A DNA stretch of 64,000 bases from CAWCLK01 sp963796225 (lineage in GTDB: Bacteria; Actinomycetota; Nitriliruptoria; Nitriliruptorales; Nitriliruptoraceae). The stretch covers positions 124,001-188,000 of the forward strand of contig CAWCLK010000009.1 in the NCBI GenBank assembly GCA_963796225.1. The letters are read 5' to 3'. The position numbers and the translations under genes were made by a program. Under the pieces are notes generated by a model. The model was not told where the DNA came from, did not search any database, and saw nothing but the letters and a program-made list of their open reading frames with translations. This document shows positions 45,860 through 54,940 of the stretch, piece by piece. Each line of letters starts with the position of its first letter. The first letter of the stretch is position 1.

Positions 45860-45874
45860 CTGACGGGTCGTCAG
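45860..45874. promoter_or_regulatory. Steroid-regulon operator 4, between divergent operons
   Basis: CTGACGGGTCGTCAG with perfect 6-bp arms, extended to TATCTGACG...CGTCAGATA. Its 15-bp core is identical to operator 1. It separates the DUF35-Ltp-fadA6 operon from fadE31-fadE32 and can serve both. Confidence 0.8.
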
Positions 45875-45913
45875 ATAGCCTCCCCGACGGACCCGCCGGG
45901 AGCAGCGACGACC

Positions 45914-47077
45914 GTGGACCTCGCCCTGACCGAGACGCAGCAGGCCTTCGCCGACGAGGCGCGGGCCTGGCTGGCGGACAACGCCGTCCACGCCCCGACC
46001 GTCTCCTTCGACACCGCCGAGGGCTTCGCGGCCCACCGCGACTGGGAGCGCCGCCTGTTCGAGGGCGGCTGGGGCGTGGTGCCCTGGCCCGAGGCGTTCG
46101 GCGGTCGCGACGCCGACCTCATCGAGTGGCTGCTGTTCGAGGAGGAGTACTACCGCGCGGGCTGCCCGTACCGCCTGAACCAGAACGGGCTGTTCCTGCT
46201 CGGGCCCACGCTGATGGAGTTCGGCACGCCCGAGCAGCAGCAGCGGTTCCTGCCCCCGATGGCGTCCGGCGAGCACATCTGGGCGCAGGGCTGGTCCGAG
46301 CCGGATGCGGGGTCCGACATGGCCGCCATCCGCACCCGGGCGGAGCGGGACGGCGACGACTGGGTGATCACGGGACAGAAGACGTGGTCCACGCGCGCGG
46401 CCTTCGCCGACTGGATGTTCGCGCTGGTGCGCACCGACCCGGACTCGGAACGCCACCGGGGCCTGTCCTTCGTGCTGCTGCCGCTGGATGCCCCGGGGGT
46501 CGAGGTTCGCCCCATCCGCCAGCTCAACGGCGAACCCGGCTTCGCCGAGGTGTTCCTCGACCAGGTCCGCGTCCCCGTCGAGGGCAACACCGTCGGGGAG
46601 GTCGGTCGCGGATGGCACGTGGCCATGGCGACCGCCGGGTTCGAGCGGGGCGTGTCGCTGCGCTCCCCCGGTCGGTTCAACGCCGCCGCCCGTCGCCTGG
46701 TCGAGCTGGCGCAGTCGCGGGGCGACGACCTGCCTCCCGCCCTGGCCCGGGAGGTCGCACGGGTGGTCGTCCGCACGCAGGCGTACGACCTGTTCACCTA
46801 CCGGACCGTCAGCCACGTCCTCGCCGGCGGCGACGTCGGCCCCGAGGCCAGCGTCAACAAGATCTTCTGGTCGGAGATGGACCAGCAGCTCACCGCAGCG
46901 GCGCTGCACCTGCTCGGCCCACGGGCCGCACTGGCCCCCGACGCCCCGGACGCCGAGGACGGCGGCAGCTGGATGGACCGCTTCCTGTTCTCGCTGTCCG
47001 GCCCGATCTACGCCGGCACCAACGAGATCCAGCGCAACATCATCGCCGAGCGCGTCCTCGGCCTGCCGCGGGGCTGA
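45914..47077 (+). CDS. fadE31: FadE31-like acyl-CoA dehydrogenase
   Basis: 387 residues from GTG 45914. Acyl-CoA dehydrogenase with DLALTETQQAFADEARAWLA, FAAHRDWERRLFEGGWGVVP, GEHIWAQGWSEPDAGSDMAA (flavin site), WVITGQKTWSTRAAFADWMF, GFERGVSLRSPGRFNAAARR and the C-terminal FSLSGPIYAGTNEIQRNIIA. ERGxSLRSPxRF is close to mycobacterial FadE31. In mycobacteria FadE31, FadE32 and FadE33 handle ring C/D-derived methyl-branched CoA esters, and such enzymes work as alpha2beta2 complexes encoded by adjacent genes, as here with the following gene 25 bases downstream. Confidence 0.85.
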   Translation: MDLALTETQQAFADEARAWLADNAVHAPTVSFDTAEGFAAHRDWERRLFEGGWGVVPWPEAFGGRDADLIEWLLFEEEYYRAGCPYRLNQNGLFLLGPTLMEFGTPEQQQRFLPPMASGEHIWAQGWSEPDAGSDMAAIRTRAERDGDDWVITGQKTWSTRAAFADWMFALVRTDPDSERHRGLSFVLLPLDAPGVEVRPIRQLNGEPGFAEVFLDQVRVPVEGNTVGEVGRGWHVAMATAGFERGVSLRSPGRFNAAARRLVELAQSRGDDLPPALAREVARVVVRTQAYDLFTYRTVSHVLAGGDVGPEASVNKIFWSEMDQQLTAAALHLLGPRAALAPDAPDAEDGGSWMDRFLFSLSGPIYAGTNEIQRNIIAERVLGLPRG

Positions 47078-47102
47078 CACCACACCGAGCCACGGAGCAC
47101 CC

Positions 47103-48116
47103 ATGGACTTCCGTCTGACCGACGACCAGCGCCTGCTGCGCGACGGCGTCCGTGACGTGCTGGCCGGCGAGTGCCGCCCCGCCCACGTGCGCGCCGCGTG
47201 GGAGTCCGGCGCCCCCGATGCGGGGCGTTGGAAGGCGCTGGCAGGTCTCGGCATCGTCGGGGCGACGGTCCCGACCGGCCACGGGGGGCTCGGCCTCGAC
47301 GACCGCGACCTCGCCCCCCTGCTGGTCGAGGCGGGGCGCGCGGCCCTGCCCGAACCGGTCCTCGAGGTGGCCGCCGTCGCCGCCCCGCTGCTGGCCGAGC
47401 TCGGCGGTGACCTGGCCGAGCAGTGGCTGCCGCGCATCGCCGCCGGTGACGCCGTCGTCGTGCCCGCGCTCCCCGCCCTCGACCCCTACCCGGCACACCT
47501 GCGCGGGGCGGACCTCGTCCTCGTGGGCGACGAGGACGCCGTCTGGGCGCTCGCACCCGACCAGCTCGACCTGGTGGACCAGCCGACCGTGGACGGGGCG
47601 CGGCCCACGACCAGCCTCTCCCTGGCGACCGGCACCGCGCCCGTGACACGCGGACCGGAGGTCGCCGACGCCCTCACCCGCGCCGCCGCGCGCGGGGCGA
47701 CCGCCGCGTCCGCCATGCTGGTCGGCGCCGGCTTCGCCATGATCGACCAGGCCGTGGCCCACGCGACGCAGCGCGAGCAGTTCGGGCGACCGATCGGCAC
47801 CTTCCAGGCGGTCAAGCACCACCTGGCCTCGGCCCTGGTCGACGTGCAGTTCGCGCTCCCGCTGGTCGAACGTGCCGCGCACAGCCTGGCCACCGGTGCC
47901 GACGACGCCCCGTCCCACGCCGCCGCCGCCAAGGCCTTCGCGGCCGAAGCGGCCGACGCAGCGGCGCGCCACGCCCTGCAGGTCCACGGGGCCATCGGCT
48001 ACACGTGGGAGTGCGACCTGCACCTGTGGATGAAGCGCGTGTGGTCGCTGGCGGCCGCCTGGGGCGACACGGAGCGCCAGTGGCAACAGGTCGAACGGTC
48101 CCTCCTGGCCGGCTGA
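47103..48116 (+). CDS. fadE32: FadE32-like acyl-CoA dehydrogenase subunit
   Basis: 337 residues from ATG 47103: MDFRLTDDQRLLRDGVRDVL, LGIVGATVPTGHGGLGLDDR, LLVEAGRAALPEPVLEVAAV, MLVGAGFAMIDQAVAHATQR, EQFGRPIGTFQAVKHHLASA, HALQVHGAIGYTWECDLHLW, MKRVWSLAAAWGD. The short length, weak flavin loop and HGAIGYTWECDLHLWMKR tail mark the non-catalytic-looking partner of heteromeric steroid acyl-CoA dehydrogenases. It should pair with the preceding FadE31-like chain. The pair is under operator 4. Confidence 0.85.
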   Translation: MDFRLTDDQRLLRDGVRDVLAGECRPAHVRAAWESGAPDAGRWKALAGLGIVGATVPTGHGGLGLDDRDLAPLLVEAGRAALPEPVLEVAAVAAPLLAELGGDLAEQWLPRIAAGDAVVVPALPALDPYPAHLRGADLVLVGDEDAVWALAPDQLDLVDQPTVDGARPTTSLSLATGTAPVTRGPEVADALTRAAARGATAASAMLVGAGFAMIDQAVAHATQREQFGRPIGTFQAVKHHLASALVDVQFALPLVERAAHSLATGADDAPSHAAAAKAFAAEAADAAARHALQVHGAIGYTWECDLHLWMKRVWSLAAAWGDTERQWQQVERSLLAG

Positions 48117-48189
48117 CCGGCCCGAGCGAACCGGGACACGACATGGGACACTGACCGCATCGAGGTCGGGCCCTGCCCGGAGGTTGCCG

Positions 48190-49691
48190 ATGACCGCGAC
48201 CGTCCCCACCGCCGCACGTCGGCCCGCGTCCTGCCCCGGGTGACCTCGCCACCTTCTGGGAGCTGGCCGTGTCCATCCTGGTGCTGGTCGCTCCGGACGG
48301 CACCTTCCTCCACGTCAACCCCGCGTTCACGCGCGTGCTCGGCTGGCCGCGCGACCAGGTCATCGGGAAGCAGGCCTTCGACTTCCTGCACCCGGACGAC
48401 ATCGAGCCGACCATCGCCGGTTTCGAGGCGATCGCCTCGCCCGGTACGACGATCTCGGAGTTCGAGAACCGCTACCGGACGGTCGACGGCGACCACCGGA
48501 CACTGCGCTGGAACGCCCGGATGAGCATGGACACCCCCGTGATCCACGCCGTCGGCCGCGACGTCACCCAGGACCGCCCGCATCGACGCACTGCGTCTGT
48601 CGGAGGAACGGTTCCGGCGGTCGATGGAGGTGGCCGCGATCGGCATGGCGATCGTCGACCTCGACGGGAGGTTCGTGGAGGTCAACGACGCCCTCTGTCG
48701 CATCGTCGCCCGTCCCGCGGACGTGCTGACGACCCTCACGTTCCACGGCATCACCCACCCCGACGACCTGGATGCCGACGTCGAGCTGGCGGCCCAGCTG
48801 GCCAGCGGCGCGATCGACCACTACGACCTCGAGAAGCGCTACCTGCGTCCCGACGGCTCGGAGGTGTACGTGCTGCTGACCGGGTCGGTGATCCGCAACG
48901 CCGACGGCACCCCTCGCCACTACATCGCCCAGGTGCAGGACATCTCGCGCCGCAAGGCCGCCGAGGCCCAGCTTGCCCTCACCCTCGGGGAGCTGCGCCA
49001 GTCGAACGCGACCCTGAGCGAGTTCGCCGCCGTCGTCGCGCACGACCTCAAGACGCCGCTCGCCTCCGCCATGGGCCTGGGCGAGGTGATCGCGATGCGC
49101 TTCGCCCCGTCCCTGCCGGAACAGGCCCGCGAGCTGCTCGCGCGCAGCTCGACGCAGCTGCGGCGGCTGAGCACCCAGGTCGACGGGCTGCTCCGCCTGG
49201 CCTCGATCAGCCAGCGCGCCATGCAGCTCGACGACGTGGTGCTCGACGAGGCGATCCGGGCATCCGCGCCCTGCTGGGCGAGACCCTCACCGGCACCTCG
49301 CTCGACGTCCGAGGCCCCGGACGCGGTACGGGTCGACGCCGCAGCGCTGGACGTCCTGCTGCAGAACCTGCTCGACGAACGCGGCGAGCCACGGAGGATC
49401 GCGCATCCGGGTGCGCAGTCGCCCGAGGCCGACGACTGGGTCCGGGTCGAGGTCGACGACGACGGCCAGGGCATCCCCCTCGAGGACCGCGAGGGCGTCT
49501 TCGACCTGTTCGCCCGATCGACGACGCAGGCCCCGGGCACCGGCGTCGGACTGGCGCTCTGTCGCCGCGTCGTGGAACGCCACGGCGGCGCGATCGGCAT
49601 CGACGACTCCCCGCTCGGCGGCGCCCGCGTGTGGTTCACGCTCCCCACCGGACGTGCGACGGACGATCTGGGGGTGGACGGCGTGGCTTAG
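48190..49691 (+). CDS. PAS-domain sensor histidine kinase (several frameshifts)
   Basis: ATG 48190 with an early break near 48238, then PAS 1 (LATFWELAVSILVLVAPDGT, VIGKQAFDFLHPDDIEPTIA). After a break near 48585 comes PAS 2 (MEVAAIGMAIVDLDGRFVEV, FHGITHPDDLDADVELAAQL), then the H-box FAAVVAHDLKTPLASAMGLG. The ATPase domain is collinear if two compensating pairs of indels (near 49265/49315 and 49378/49420) are corrected: these restore IRALLGETLTGTSLDV and an N-box LLDNAASHGG. G-boxes are VEVDDDGQGIPLEDREGVFD and TGVGLALCRRVVERHGGAIG. No membrane helix and no response regulator next to it: a soluble orphan kinase. Confidence 0.8.
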
Positions 49692-49706
49692 GTTCGCCTA
49701 ACCTGC
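49688..49706. promoter_or_regulatory. IdeR/DtxR-type iron box upstream of bfd-bfr
   Basis: TTAGGTTCGCCTAACCTGC closely resembles the 19-base DtxR/IdeR consensus TTAGGTTAGGCTAACCTAA, with the palindromic AGGTT...AACCT core intact. It overlaps the end of the histidine kinase gene and ends 29 bases before the bfd start. In mycobacteria IdeR activates ferritin genes under high iron; here it could activate or repress. Confidence 0.8.
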
Positions 49707-49734
49707 GGTCAGTCTCCCCCCGGAGCCCGTCCCG

Positions 49735-49986
49735 ATGATCCTCTGCCACTGCGCCGTCGTCAGTGACCGCGAGGTGCGTGCCGCGATCGCCAACGGAGCG
49801 ACCAACGTCTGCGCCCTGGCCGAGGCCTGCGGCACGTCGAAGGCGTGTGGCGGGTGCCTGCCGGCGATCCGGGACGAGCTCCGTCGCCACGGGCTGCCCA
49901 CCGACGACCAGCTCGACGCCCGCGCGATCCGGGCGGTGCTGCGTGCCCGTGAGGCCGCCCCGACCGAGCGCCCCGTCGCCTCCTAG
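49735..49986 (+). CDS. bfd: Bacterioferritin-associated ferredoxin (Bfd)
   Basis: 83 residues. The [2Fe-2S] cysteines fall at positions 4, 6, 38 and 41 (MILCHCAVVS, CGGCLPAIRDEL), the same numbers as in E. coli Bfd. Two further Cys (26 and 32) are present. The C-terminal 25 residues are a poorly conserved tail. Bfd docks on bacterioferritin and passes electrons to the heme to release stored iron as Fe(II). The bfr gene follows 38 bases later, and an iron box precedes the pair. Confidence 0.92.
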   Translation: MILCHCAVVSDREVRAAIANGATNVCALAEACGTSKACGGCLPAIRDELRRHGLPTDDQLDARAIRAVLRAREAAPTERPVAS

Positions 49987-50024
49987 GCTGCCCGACCACC
50001 GTCCACCGACCCGGGAGTCCGCAC

Positions 50025-50504
50025 GTGCAGGGTGACGCCGACATCGTCGAGTTCCTCAACGAGCACCTCACCGCCGAGCTCACGATCATCAACCAGTACT
50101 TCCTGAACTCGCGCATGCTGCACAACTGGGGCCTGCCCGGGCTCGCGAAGCTCTTCCACGACCGGTCCATGGACGAGATGAACGACTCGGTCGAGCTGAT
50201 CGACCGCGTGCTGTACTTCGAGGGCCACCCGAACCTGCAGCGGCTCGACACCGTCCGCATCGGCGAGACCCCGCAGGAGATGCTCGACCTCGCGCTCGAG
50301 TGCGAGATCGAGGCGATCGAGCGGCTCCAGCGCGGCGTCGAGCTGTGCGTCGAGAAGCGCGACGCCGGCACCCGCGGGATGCTCGAGACCATGCTGCGCG
50401 AGGAGGAGGAGCACGCGGACGACTTCGAGTCGATGCTCGAGGCCATCCGCATGGTCGGGATCGAGAACTTCCTCGCCCGCTACGCCACTCCCGAGTCCAC
50501 CTGA
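50025..50504 (+). CDS. bfr: Bacterioferritin
   Basis: 159 residues from GTG 50025. Four-helix ferritin: DADIVEFLNEHLTAELTIIN, QYFLNSRMLHNWGLPGLAKL, DRVLYFEGHPNLQR, EECEx-type helices and MLREEEEHADDFESMLEAIR. Met52, the axial heme ligand, is present in SMDEMNDS. Ferroxidase ligands E18, E51, E94 and the EEEEH pair are kept, but position 54, His in E. coli and mycobacterial Bfr, reads Asp here. It stores iron in a 24-mer. Encoded with its ferredoxin under an iron box. Confidence 0.93.
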   Translation: MQGDADIVEFLNEHLTAELTIINQYFLNSRMLHNWGLPGLAKLFHDRSMDEMNDSVELIDRVLYFEGHPNLQRLDTVRIGETPQEMLDLALECEIEAIERLQRGVELCVEKRDAGTRGMLETMLREEEEHADDFESMLEAIRMVGIENFLARYATPEST

Positions 50505-50602
50505 GACCGTCGGGCCCTCCTCGACCCCGGGGTCGTACAGTGGAGGTGGTCGCGGCCGACAGGTGACGGAACACCTCCCGGCCCGGCCCTCCCGAGGACG
50601 CC

Positions 50603-52464
50603 ATGTCCCCTCCCCCCGGCGCGAGGAACGCTGCCGCGCTCGCGGCGTTCCTGGACCTGTCCCCTGACGCCGTCGTGCTCGTCGACACCGGCGGCGTCAT
50701 CGTCGACGCCAACGAGCAGGCCGCGTCCCTGTTCGGGTGGCCGGTCGACGACCTGCTCGGCCAGCTCGTGGAGGTCCTCCTGCCCGAGGGCTAGCGCGCC
50801 GTGCACCACATGCAACGGACCGGGTACCTCGCGGCGCCCAGCAATCGGGCCATGGCCGCGGGGCGTGACCTGTGGGCGCGTCACCACGACGGTCACTCCG
50901 TGCCCGTGGACATCAGCCTGACGCCCATCGAGACCGAGGACGGCCCCCTGGTTGCGGCGGTCGCGCGTGACGTCCGCCAGCGCCGCGAGAGCGAGCTCCG
51001 GCTGGCGCAGTGTCCGACGTCTTCGAACGCGCGGCCTTCGCGATGATCGTGAGCCGCGCGGACGGCCCCGTGATCGACCGCGCCAACCCGGCCGCCGAGG
51101 CGATGCACGGGTACGCACCCGACGAGCTGAACGGCCAACCGCTCGCCGCCCTGTTCCCTGCCGAACGCCGCCGGGAGCTGGCCGGTCACATCCGGGCCGC
51201 GAACGAGCAGGGCCGTGCGCAGTTCGAGTCCGTGCACGTCCGCAAGGACGGCACGCAGTTCCCGGTCCGGATCGACGTCTCGGCCATCCACGACGACGTG
51301 GGCGAGGTCGCCTTCCGTGTCGCCTACCTCGAGGACCTCACCGATCGCCGACGCGCCGAGCGACAGGCGCGTGACTGGGAGGATCGGCTGTCCTCGGCCG
51401 TCGAGGCCATGCCCGACGCCGTGCTGTTCGTGGCCCTCGTCCTCGACCCGGACGGCGAGGTCGTCGATGCCCAGATCACGTACGCGAACGGCGCGGCCAC
51501 CGCCGTGCTCGACGAGGACGCAGGACACAGCGACGACCGGCCTGTGGCGTCCGGCCTCCCGTCGTGGCTGACGAGCGACCTGCTCGCCGAGCTGCGTCGA
51601 CGGACCGCCGGGGGCGCGGCCGTCGAGCGTGACGTCCGCGTCCATGGGGACGGACGCCCCGACGCGGCCTACCAGCTTCGTGCCGCGCCGACCGGCAAGG
51701 GCGAGCTCGTGCTGCTCCTCCGGGACGTGACCGAGCAGCGGGATGCCCAACGACGCCTCCGGGCCGCCAACGAACGCCTGCGGGACGTCAACCGTGAGCT
51801 CGAGGCCGCCAACCAGCACCAGGAGCTCTTCGTCAGCACGGCGTCGCACGAGCTGCGGACGCCGATGGCGACGATCCAGGGGTTCGCCGAGACCCTGTCC
51901 GCACGCTGGGACGACCTCGAGGACACGCAGCGTCGGCAGCTCCTCGAGGCGATCCAACGTGGCGTGACCCGCCAGACGGCGCTCCTGTCGGACCTGCTGG
52001 ACGTCGCGCGCATTCGCGCCGGCCGGCTCGACCTCGACCTGTGTCCCGTCGAGCTGCAGCAGGTGGTCACCGCCGCCATGGAGGCCGCGGACCTGGCGGA
52101 CGTGCGGGTCGACGTGGGCGAGGCCCGTGTCCGGGCCGACGAGGTCCGGCTGGTACAGGTCGTGGTGAACCTGCTCACCAACGCCGCCAAGTACGGCGCA
52201 CCACCCGTCGAGGTCTCGGCACGGCCATGCGGGCACGACATCGAGCTGACGGTGCGCGACCACGGGTCCGGCGTGCCCGCCGCGTTCCGTGGCCAGCTGT
52301 TCGACATGTTCGCCCAGGCGAGCCGGGGTGACAGCCGCACCGCCACCGGCACGGGGCTGGGGCTGTACATCGTCAAGCAGCTCACGGAGGCCCAGGGCGG
52401 GCAGGTGTCGTTCCGTCCTGCCGAGCCCGGGGCGTGCTTCGTCGTCCGACTGCCCCGCGGGTGA
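50603..52464 (+). CDS. PAS-domain sensor histidine kinase with in-frame stop and one frameshift
   Basis: PAS 1 (FLDLSPDAVVLVDTGGVIVD, ASLFGWPVDDLLGQLVEVLL) is cut by TAG at 50792 in the phrase LPEG-stop-RAVHHMQRTG, where the family usually has a Tyr (TAC/TAT). The frame then reads on through VPVDISLTPIETEDGPLVAA and shifts near 51008 into PAS 2 (FERAAFAMIVSRADGPVIDR, FPVRIDVSAIHDDVGEVAFR), a third sensor region (VEAMPDAVLFVALVLDPDGE), the H-box FVSTASHELRTPMATIQGFA, N-box VVNLLTNAAKYG, and G-box TGTGLGLYIVKQLTEAQGGQ. Soluble, no partner regulator nearby. One base change plus one indel would restore a full kinase of about 620 residues. Confidence 0.8.
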
Positions 52465-52470
52465 CCCGGG

Positions 52471-53670
52471 TCAGGGGATCCAGGTGCCGGTGTTGTCCGG
52501 CTCCTCCTTGGGCCCGTGGGTGCGCGGGACCGCCTGGGAGGCCCAGGTGGGCACGTCCGCGGAGGCGCGGAACCGGTCGGTGCGGAACTCGGGCTCGTCG
52601 AACTTCGGGATGACGTGCTCGCCGAGCAGCCGGATCGTCTCGAGGCAGACGTCCTGGGGGATGTCGATCGGCACCGAGAAGGCGACCTGGTCGACGCCCG
52701 TGGCCTCGTAGCGCTTGAGCTGCTCGATGGCCTCGTCGGGGTCGCCGCAGACGAGGAAGCCACCCTGGATCCCCGCGTCGATCATCTCCCGGTTGGGGTC
52801 GGGCAGGACCTCGGGCCACGACGGGATGCCGTCCTTGCGCGGCATGGTCGAGTGGTAGCGGTGGACACCGGCGTGCAGGTTGACGGTCCCGGCATCGGTC
52901 GCGACCTCCCGCGCCTTGTCCCCGTCCTCGAGCACGATCGCGACGTTGGTCGTCATCACGTTGTCGTTGACGTACTCGCCGACGGGCTCGGCGTTGGCGA
53001 TCGCCTTCTTGTAGGACTCGGCCTTGGGGCCCATCGAGTCCACGGACCCGATCGAGAACCCGATCGCCCCGAGCCCCATCTGGCCCGCCAGCTCCCAGGT
53101 CTGCGGGCTGCCGCACGCGACCCACATCGGGGGGTGGGAGTCCTTGTACGGCTTGGGCAGGATCATGCGCTTGCCCGGCACCCGGAAGTGCTCGCCGTCG
53201 GGGTACTCGTACTCGGTGTCGCGCCACATGTGCGGCAGCTCGCGGATGACCTCGTGCCACCAGTCCTTGGTGACCTTGGTGTCCGGCACGTCGAAGCCCG
53301 CGACCTCGTGCCAGCCCGCGCCCCGCCCCGTCCCGAGCTCGAAGCGGCCGCCGGACAGGTGGTCCATCATCGCGACCTCCTCGGCGACCCGGATCGGGTT
53401 GTTGACCCGGGGCGAGAGGTTGCGGATGCCGGTGGCCAGGTGGATGCGCTCGGTCAGGGCGGCCACGTAGGCCAGGAACGCGCCGGAGTCCGACAGGTGC
53501 GAGTACTCGTGCAGGAAGTGGTGCTCGGAGGCCCACACGTACTTGAACCCGGCCTTGTCGGCGGCCACGGCCAGCTCGACCTCACGCATGATCGCGTAGT
53601 GCTCGTAGGACGGGTCCTGCTCGACCCGGCGTGCCGGGACGTGGGCCTGCAGGAAGATGCCGAACTCCAT
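52471..53670 (-). CDS. LLM-class flavin-dependent oxidoreductase
   Basis: 399 residues from ATG 53670: MEFGIFLQAHVPARRVEQDP, FKYVWASEHHFLHEYSHLSD, RIHLATGIRNLSPRVNNPIR, VAEEVAMMDHLSGGRFELGT, GRGAGWHEVAGF, HPPMWVACGSPQTWELAGQM. The bacterial-luciferase group motif WASEHHF and the substantial C-terminal extension fit class C monooxygenase-like enzymes using reduced FMN. It is the last gene of the operon that starts with the fused acyl-CoA dehydrogenase behind operator 5. It may hydroxylate or cleave a ketone intermediate; the exact step is unknown. Confidence 0.88.
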   Translation of the reverse strand: MEFGIFLQAHVPARRVEQDPSYEHYAIMREVELAVAADKAGFKYVWASEHHFLHEYSHLSDSGAFLAYVAALTERIHLATGIRNLSPRVNNPIRVAEEVAMMDHLSGGRFELGTGRGAGWHEVAGFDVPDTKVTKDWWHEVIRELPHMWRDTEYEYPDGEHFRVPGKRMILPKPYKDSHPPMWVACGSPQTWELAGQMGLGAIGFSIGSVDSMGPKAESYKKAIANAEPVGEYVNDNVMTTNVAIVLEDGDKAREVATDAGTVNLHAGVHRYHSTMPRKDGIPSWPEVLPDPNREMIDAGIQGGFLVCGDPDEAIEQLKRYEATGVDQVAFSVPIDIPQDVCLETIRLLGEHVIPKFDEPEFRTDRFRASADVPTWASQAVPRTHGPKEEPDNTGTWIP

Positions 53671-53715
53671 TGCTGCTCCTGGCGTGTGCTCAGTTCGTGG
53701 GATGGGTGGGACGGG

Positions 53716-54141
53716 TCAGGTGAGGAAGCGGCTGAGGACCTCGACGACGGCGGCGGGGGCGTCGCCACCCTCGAGCTCGACGGTCAGGGTCATGGTGGTC
53801 TGCACGCCGCCGTCCACGTCCGCGACGTCGGTCAGCTCGACGTCGATGCGGACGCGGCTGCCGACGGGGACCGGGGCGGGGAAGCGGACCTGGTTCGTGC
53901 CGAGGTTCAGGCCCATCGACACGCCCCGCACCTCGACGACCTCGGGCAGCAGCCCGTTGGTCAGCGACAGCACGAGGTAGGTGTGGTCCGGGTCCCCGGT
54001 GGCCTCGACGAAGCGGTCGACACGGGCCTGGTCGACGACGAGCCAGCGGCTGGTGCCGAGGTGTGTGCCGGCGGCGGCACGGACGGCGTCCACGCCGTCG
54101 AGGACGGTGGTGGGGACCACGGTCTCGGTCGTCACGGCCAC
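53716..54141 (-). CDS. MaoC-like hydratase
   Basis: 141 residues from GTG 54141. Hot-dog fold with the R-hydratase pattern: LGTSRWLVVDQARVDRFVEA, TGDPDHTYLVLSLTNGLLPE (the D...H catalytic segment in modified form), VEVRGVSMGLNLGTNQVRFP, APVPVGSRVRIDVELTDVAD. The usual D-x-N-P-x-H reads GDPDHTY, and the stretch between it and the next helix is short, so it may be one subunit of a heteromeric hydratase or a non-catalytic relative. Its start lies just after ipdF (five-base gap), so it belongs to the same operon. Hydration of a steroid-derived enoyl-CoA is inferred. Confidence 0.8.
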   Translation of the reverse strand: MAVTTETVVPTTVLDGVDAVRAAAGTHLGTSRWLVVDQARVDRFVEATGDPDHTYLVLSLTNGLLPEVVEVRGVSMGLNLGTNQVRFPAPVPVGSRVRIDVELTDVADVDGGVQTTMTLTVELEGGDAPAAVVEVLSRFLT

Positions 54142-54145
54142 CTCC

Positions 54146-54940
54146 TCAGGCGCGCTGGCTGGACACGGACACGACCTCGCCGGTCATGTAGCTGGACAGG
54201 TCGCTGGCGAGGAACACGATGACGTTGGCGACCTCGAAGGGTTCGGCGGCGCGGCCGAAGGCCTCGCGCTCGGTCAGCTCGGCGAGCAGCTCGTCGGTGG
54301 TCGTCTTCGCGAGGAACGGGTGCATCGCCAGGCTGGGGGCAACCGCGTTGACGCGCACGCCCCGACGCCCCGCCTCGACCGCGGCCGACCGGGTCAGCGC
54401 CATCACGCCTGCCTTGGCGGCCGCGTAGTGGGCCTGCCCGGCCTGGGCCCGCCAACCGAGCACCGAGGCGTTGTTCACGATGACCCCGCTCCCCCGCTCG
54501 TACATGTGGGCCAGCGCGGCGCGCGTGCAGCGGAAGGTCCCGGTCAGGGTCACGTCGAGGACGACGTCCCACTGCTCGTCGGTCATCTCGTGCAGCTCGG
54601 CGGTGCCGCCGAGGCCGGCGTTGTTCACGACCACGTCGAGGTGGCCGAGCTGGTCGATGGCCGTGGCGAACAGGGCGTCGACGTCGGCCTGCACGGTGAC
54701 GTCGCACGGCACCGCCAGCGGTTCCTCGCCGAACTCCTCGGCCAGGGCGGCGGCGGATTCCTTCAGGCGTCGTTCGTGCCGGTCGCTGATGACCAGCGTG
54801 GCGCCCTCGGCGGCGCAGCGGCGCGCAGCGGCGAAGCCGATGCCGGTGCCGGCGGCGGCCGTCACCAGCACGTGCTGGCCATCGAGCAGGCCGCGCCCCG
54901 GGGGCTCGGCGGGCGCGTGGCGGGTCACCGGATCAGGCAC
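54146..54940 (-). CDS. ipdF: IpdF-like short-chain dehydrogenase
   Basis: 264 residues, start GTG 54940 (or GTG at about 54928). LLDGQHVLVTAAAGTGIGFA carries the NAD loop. DVVVNNAGLGGTAELHEMTD, VIVNNASVLGWRAQAGQAHY (catalytic Ser and Tyr), AAAKAGVMALTRSAAVEAGR and LSSYMTGEVVSVSSQRA follow. AAAGTGIG, NNASVLGWRAQ and the final SSYMTGEVVSVSSQRA match mycobacterial Rv3559c (IpdF), which oxidises 5-hydroxy-HIP-CoA back to the 5-oxo form. It overlaps the upstream SDR gene by eight bases and is in the operator 5 operon. Confidence 0.9.
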   Translation of the reverse strand: MPDPVTRHAPAEPPGRGLLDGQHVLVTAAAGTGIGFAAARRCAAEGATLVISDRHERRLKESAAALAEEFGEEPLAVPCDVTVQADVDALFATAIDQLGHLDVVVNNAGLGGTAELHEMTDEQWDVVLDVTLTGTFRCTRAALAHMYERGSGVIVNNASVLGWRAQAGQAHYAAAKAGVMALTRSAAVEAGRRGVRVNAVAPSLAMHPFLAKTTTDELLAELTEREAFGRAAEPFEVANVIVFLASDLSSYMTGEVVSVSSQRA

